DNA of 8,802 nt from Planctomycetota bacterium. Its GTDB lineage: Bacteria > Planctomycetota > Planctomycetia > Planctomycetales > Planctomycetaceae. The translations under genes and the position numbers were made by a program. Below the pieces are notes generated by a model. The model saw only the letters and a list, made by a program, of their open reading frames with translations. It was not told the origin of the DNA and made no database searches. Below are positions 6,367 through 8,802 of the stretch, piece by piece. The DNA lies in contig JAEYWB010000418.1 in assembly GCA_023429275.1 (NCBI GenBank), positions 1 to 8,802 of the forward strand, read 5' to 3'. The stretch's first letter is position 1. Each line of letters starts with the position of its first letter.

Positions 6367-7596
6367 ATGCCACGCAAGTCCGTTGTTCCCCGTTACAAGC
6401 TCCACAAACCCTCCGGCCAGGGGCGGGCCCGCCACCAGGGACGCGACATCTACTTCGGCCCGTACGAAGCCCCTACGAGCCGTGAGCGATACGCCCGGTT
6501 TGTCGCCGAACTGGCCACTCAGACGGGTCCGAGTCACCACGACGTAGGCCCGAGTGTTCTCGACCCCGACCTGCCGGTCGCGGAACTCATCCTGAAGTAC
6601 CTCCAGTTCGCCCAGGGCTACTACGGCAAGGGGGCTGCGGAGTTCGTAAGCCTTCGCGGTGCGCTGAAGCCGGTCAATCAGCTGTACGGAACATCCCGCG
6701 TCCGAGATTTCGGTCCGCTCGCGTTCAAGGCGGTCCGCCAGCACATGATCGACCACCAGCACCTGTGCCGGAACGAGATCAACCGCCGGATGAGCCGGAT
6801 TAAGCGAGCCTTCAAGTGGGCCGTCTCGGAGGAGCTGATCTCACCGTCGGTCTTCCACGGCCTGCAGGCTGTCGCGGGCCTTCGACGAGGTCGTTCTCAA
6901 GCCATCGAGCGGGATCCGGTCAAACCCGTTCCGCGGGAGGTTGTCGAGGCGACGATCCCTTACCTCTCCCCACAGGCCGCTGCGATCTGCCGGCTGCAGC
7001 TCCTGACCGGCATGCGTCCCGCCGAAGTGTTGCAGATGCGGCCGATTGACATCGGCATGACGGGGGCTGTGTGGCTCTACACGCCCCGATCCCACAAGAC
7101 AGAGTACCTCGGGCGCGAAAAGCACGTTCCACTCGGCCCCAAGGCCCAGGAAGTTCTGAAACCGTTCCTCGAACGGGCGGCCGACGCGTGCCGGTTCAGT
7201 CCCGCGGAAGCCGAAGAGTGGCGGAACGAGCAGCGTGCGCTCGCTTGTCGACCCGATCGAAAGACCAAGATCTACCCCTGTGAGCTCCGGGCGCGTACCC
7301 GTCGCAAAGAGAGCCGGAAGGGGAAGAAGCGGCGTCGCCCATTCCAGCCCTCCTACACGCCAGACTCGTACCGGCGTGCGATCACGTACGGGATTAACCG
7401 AGCCCGTGAGGCGGGAGTGGACATTCCGCACTGGTTCCCGTACCAAATCCGGCATACACACGGGACGGAGGTGCGACGGCGATTCGGGCTCGAGGCAGCC
7501 CAAGTCGCTCTCGGGCACTCGTCCGCGGATGTGACGCAGGTGTACGCCGAACGCGACCTGGAGCTCGCGGTTCGTGTTGCTTCTGAGATCGGATGA
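6367..7596 (+). CDS. Tyrosine recombinase (site-specific integrase)
   Basis: This 409-residue protein should cut and rejoin DNA at attachment sites to insert or excise the element. The catalytic half carries Arg217 in TGMRPAEV, Lys244 in the beta-hairpin SHKTEYLG, Arg362 in YQIRHTHGT, His384 in LGHSS and nucleophile Tyr393 in TQVYAERD. The first position of the H-x-x-R box is Tyr359 instead of His, a tolerated variation in the family. The N-terminal part (about 1-175) has the arm-binding start (MPRKSVVPRYKLHKPSG) and a SAM-like core-binding region with the helix NEINRRMSRIKRAFKWAVSE. A very basic insert (about 301-326) lies between Lys244 and Arg362. An upstream in-frame ATG at 6289 would add 26 residues and run through the terminator-like hairpin, so the ATG at 6367 is preferred, since family-like sequence begins there; no strong ribosome binding site is seen. 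The gene overlaps the next one by four bases. It resembles integrases abundant in planctomycetes (from memory, not a search). Confidence 0.92.
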   Translation: MPRKSVVPRYKLHKPSGQGRARHQGRDIYFGPYEAPTSRERYARFVAELATQTGPSHHDVGPSVLDPDLPVAELILKYLQFAQGYYGKGAAEFVSLRGALKPVNQLYGTSRVRDFGPLAFKAVRQHMIDHQHLCRNEINRRMSRIKRAFKWAVSEELISPSVFHGLQAVAGLRRGRSQAIERDPVKPVPREVVEATIPYLSPQAAAICRLQLLTGMRPAEVLQMRPIDIGMTGAVWLYTPRSHKTEYLGREKHVPLGPKAQEVLKPFLERAADACRFSPAEAEEWRNEQRALACRPDRKTKIYPCELRARTRRKESRKGKKRRRPFQPSYTPDSYRRAITYGINRAREAGVDIPHWFPYQIRHTHGTEVRRRFGLEAAQVALGHSSADVTQVYAERDLELAVRVASEIG

Positions 7597-8729
7597 TGAG
7601 TGAGAGCCGCAAACCTATGAGTCGCCGCCAGGTGGACTTGATCCGTCTCGGCTTTCATCTTGGACAGGCGTGCGAGGTCTGTACGAAGAAGCTTTTTCCG
7701 TTGTACGACGACCGACTTCGCGCGCTCGATCGCATTCTGTTCCAATTCGAACTCGACGTCGCGAACACGATCGCTTCAGATTTCGTCCGACGGTCTATTG
7801 AGAAGGCGGTTTCCCTGACCAGCCCGTTTCGTGACAACGCACTCGCTCAGATCTTATATCGAGGGGAGATTCCCTTCTTTGATGAGCTTTTTCGCCTACT
7901 CGACCTTGTTCGAGAACCGATTCGCTCGACCCTCAGCACCGACGAGCGCAACTACTTCCAAATTGGAGAGCTCCTAGCCGAAAGCGAACGAGAATCAGAC
8001 GCGCTGCCGGAGCTACTCATAGTCCAAGAAAACCTCAGAGAAAGTGACGAAGACACAGAGCAAGGCGCAGAAGATGCGCTCGCAGCACGCGACCTTCACC
8101 AGCGGATAGTTCTTGAGGGGCTGGATCAGGAACTACAGCAAAAGCAGCCATTCAATTACCGGAACGCTGCTCTACTGCAGGAGTTGCTTAAGCCCCACGG
8201 AGTGATTCTCGAAGAGCTTTCTCGTGGCCCGAAAGCCGCGATGGCCTCATCCTCCGACGGCAACAACCGCGAAGTCGTCGAGATGTTCGACTACCCCGTC
8301 GACGGATGGGGGCGCATTGATGCATACCTCTTGGAAATGAGACCTATCAGTTCTGCTGACCCGCCACCAGAACTAGAAGATCGATGGGTCAAAGACTCCC
8401 ACTTCAAGATAGAGATCAACGAGCCCACTCGTAAGGCTCGAAAATCCGACAAAAACTTGCCGGTTGATTTCAGCGAGGCGGAATGGGCGGTCTTCATCTT
8501 TTACGTCAAGAGCCGGGGCGTGTTGTTGGAGACCGCTTCGATACGGCGTGAACTTGGAATCGCAGACCACGCCTACAAGACGCGTAAGGTGTCAGTCAGG
8601 AAAAAGATCAAAAACTTAGGCCTCGAATTCCAACAGGTCGGCTCTAGGAACAATGCTCAGCATCGAATGCAAGTCCTTCCCGCAGTGCAACCACCAAAGC
8701 CAGTGATTCGAACGGATGGCGAAGCGTAG
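7593..8729 (+). CDS. Unknown protein with winged-helix-like C-terminus, coupled to the integrase
   Basis: The protein has 378 residues and I do not recognise the family. The start ATG at 7593 overlaps the integrase stop (ATGA); a second ATG at 7596 and a third at 7617 are also in frame. Translational coupling is likely. Residues about 1-130 look helical and charged. About 130-180 are acidic and coiled-coil-like (ESERESDALPELL, SDEDTEQGAEDAL), and about 210-285 are mixed and partly disordered. Residues about 288-350 resemble a winged-helix DNA-binding fold of the OmpR type: FSEAEWAVFIFYVKSRGVLL, then ETASIRRELGI, then KVSVRKKIKNLG as a basic recognition-like helix. No catalytic motif, signal peptide or membrane segment is seen; a single CEVC pair (27-30) is too little for a zinc site. 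Codons ATA, CTA, TTA and AGG, scarce in the LptD-like gene, occur here, which suggests transfer. It could be a transcription regulator, an excision factor or a cargo gene. The open frame is firm, the function open. Confidence 0.8.
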   Translation: MMSESRKPMSRRQVDLIRLGFHLGQACEVCTKKLFPLYDDRLRALDRILFQFELDVANTIASDFVRRSIEKAVSLTSPFRDNALAQILYRGEIPFFDELFRLLDLVREPIRSTLSTDERNYFQIGELLAESERESDALPELLIVQENLRESDEDTEQGAEDALAARDLHQRIVLEGLDQELQQKQPFNYRNAALLQELLKPHGVILEELSRGPKAAMASSSDGNNREVVEMFDYPVDGWGRIDAYLLEMRPISSADPPPELEDRWVKDSHFKIEINEPTRKARKSDKNLPVDFSEAEWAVFIFYVKSRGVLLETASIRRELGIADHAYKTRKVSVRKKIKNLGLEFQQVGSRNNAQHRMQVLPAVQPPKPVIRTDGEA

Positions 8730-8802
8730 ACGGCTTCTGCGACAGATCACCATTGCAGTTGGAGGCGGCGGAGAACCAGACGTGCACAATGGTGGATATG
8801 TG
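8716..8802 (+). CDS. Start of a further unknown gene (cut by window end)
   Basis: An ATG at 8716 opens a frame with no stop up to base 8802, 29 codons in all (MAKRRRLLRQITIAVGGGGE, then PDVHNGGYV). It overlaps the end of the preceding gene by 14 bases in another frame. The basic N-terminus and the overlap typical of this cluster support a third co-translated gene. The ribosome binding site is weak (AACGG directly ahead), and so short a fragment could be a chance frame. No family can be named. Confidence 0.4.
   Translation, partial: MAKRRRLLRQITIAVGGGGEPDVHNGGYV

Larger units (their letters stand above)
6246..8802 (+). mobile_element. Left end of a tRNA-Arg-associated integrative element (incomplete)
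   Basis: The call rests on context. A tyrosine recombinase gene lies immediately after an intact tRNA gene and in the same orientation. It is followed by overlapping genes of unknown function whose codon use differs from the genes left of the tRNA. The element runs past the window end, and no right attachment site or conjugation, capsid or replication gene is visible, so its class (island, prophage or conjugative element) cannot be told. Confidence 0.6.

Noticed and set aside
6841..7518. Minus-strand open frame of 225 codons inside the integrase gene
   Set aside because: It lies entirely opposite the catalytic half of a clear tyrosine recombinase and has no protein-like features of its own.
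8420..8428. CGAGCCCAC, a 9-base match to the tRNA T arm, considered as a second attachment site
   Set aside because: It lies inside the coding sequence of the unknown protein, the match does not extend, and nine bases can easily recur by chance.

Overview
The window most likely comes from a planctomycete (Planctomycetota, Planctomycetia). This is inferred from the high-GC coding style, a very long OstA/LptD-like outer-membrane protein with family-atypical linkers, and a tyrosine recombinase of a subtype common in planctomycete genomes. No database search was possible, so the taxonomic call is an inference.

Layout: (1) 1-1509, plus strand: the C-terminal 502 codons of a hybrid sensor histidine kinase (GAF-like tail, HisKA, HATPase_c, receiver); its start lies before the window. 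(2) 1510-2054: about 545 bases with no convincing gene. (3) 2055-2360, minus strand: a small two-transmembrane protein of unknown function, convergent with the kinase. (4) 2361-2620: a divergent intergenic stretch with a good sigma-70-like promoter (TTGACC-N18-TATAGT). (5) 2621-5881, plus strand: a 1086-residue LptD/OstA-like protein with an N-terminal export signal, two OstA-type repeats and a long beta-barrel-like C-terminal part. (6) 5882-6171: an intergenic stretch with two clear hairpins. (7) 6172-6245: tRNA-Arg(ACG) without an encoded CCA. (8) 6367-7596: a tyrosine recombinase gene pointing away from the tRNA. It is followed, with start/stop overlaps, by a 378-residue protein of unknown function with a winged-helix-like C-terminus (7593-8729) and by a further reading frame that runs off the window (from 8716).

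The left two thirds look like ordinary chromosomal backbone: signalling and envelope biogenesis. The right third looks like the left end of an integrative element inserted at the 3' end of the tRNA-Arg gene: integrase next to the tRNA, tightly overlapping accessory genes, and a change of codon use (ATA, CTA, TTA codons) in the cargo gene. The right attachment site and the rest of the cargo are outside the window. The best candidate for something undescribed is the integrase-coupled winged-helix-like gene and the frame after it.
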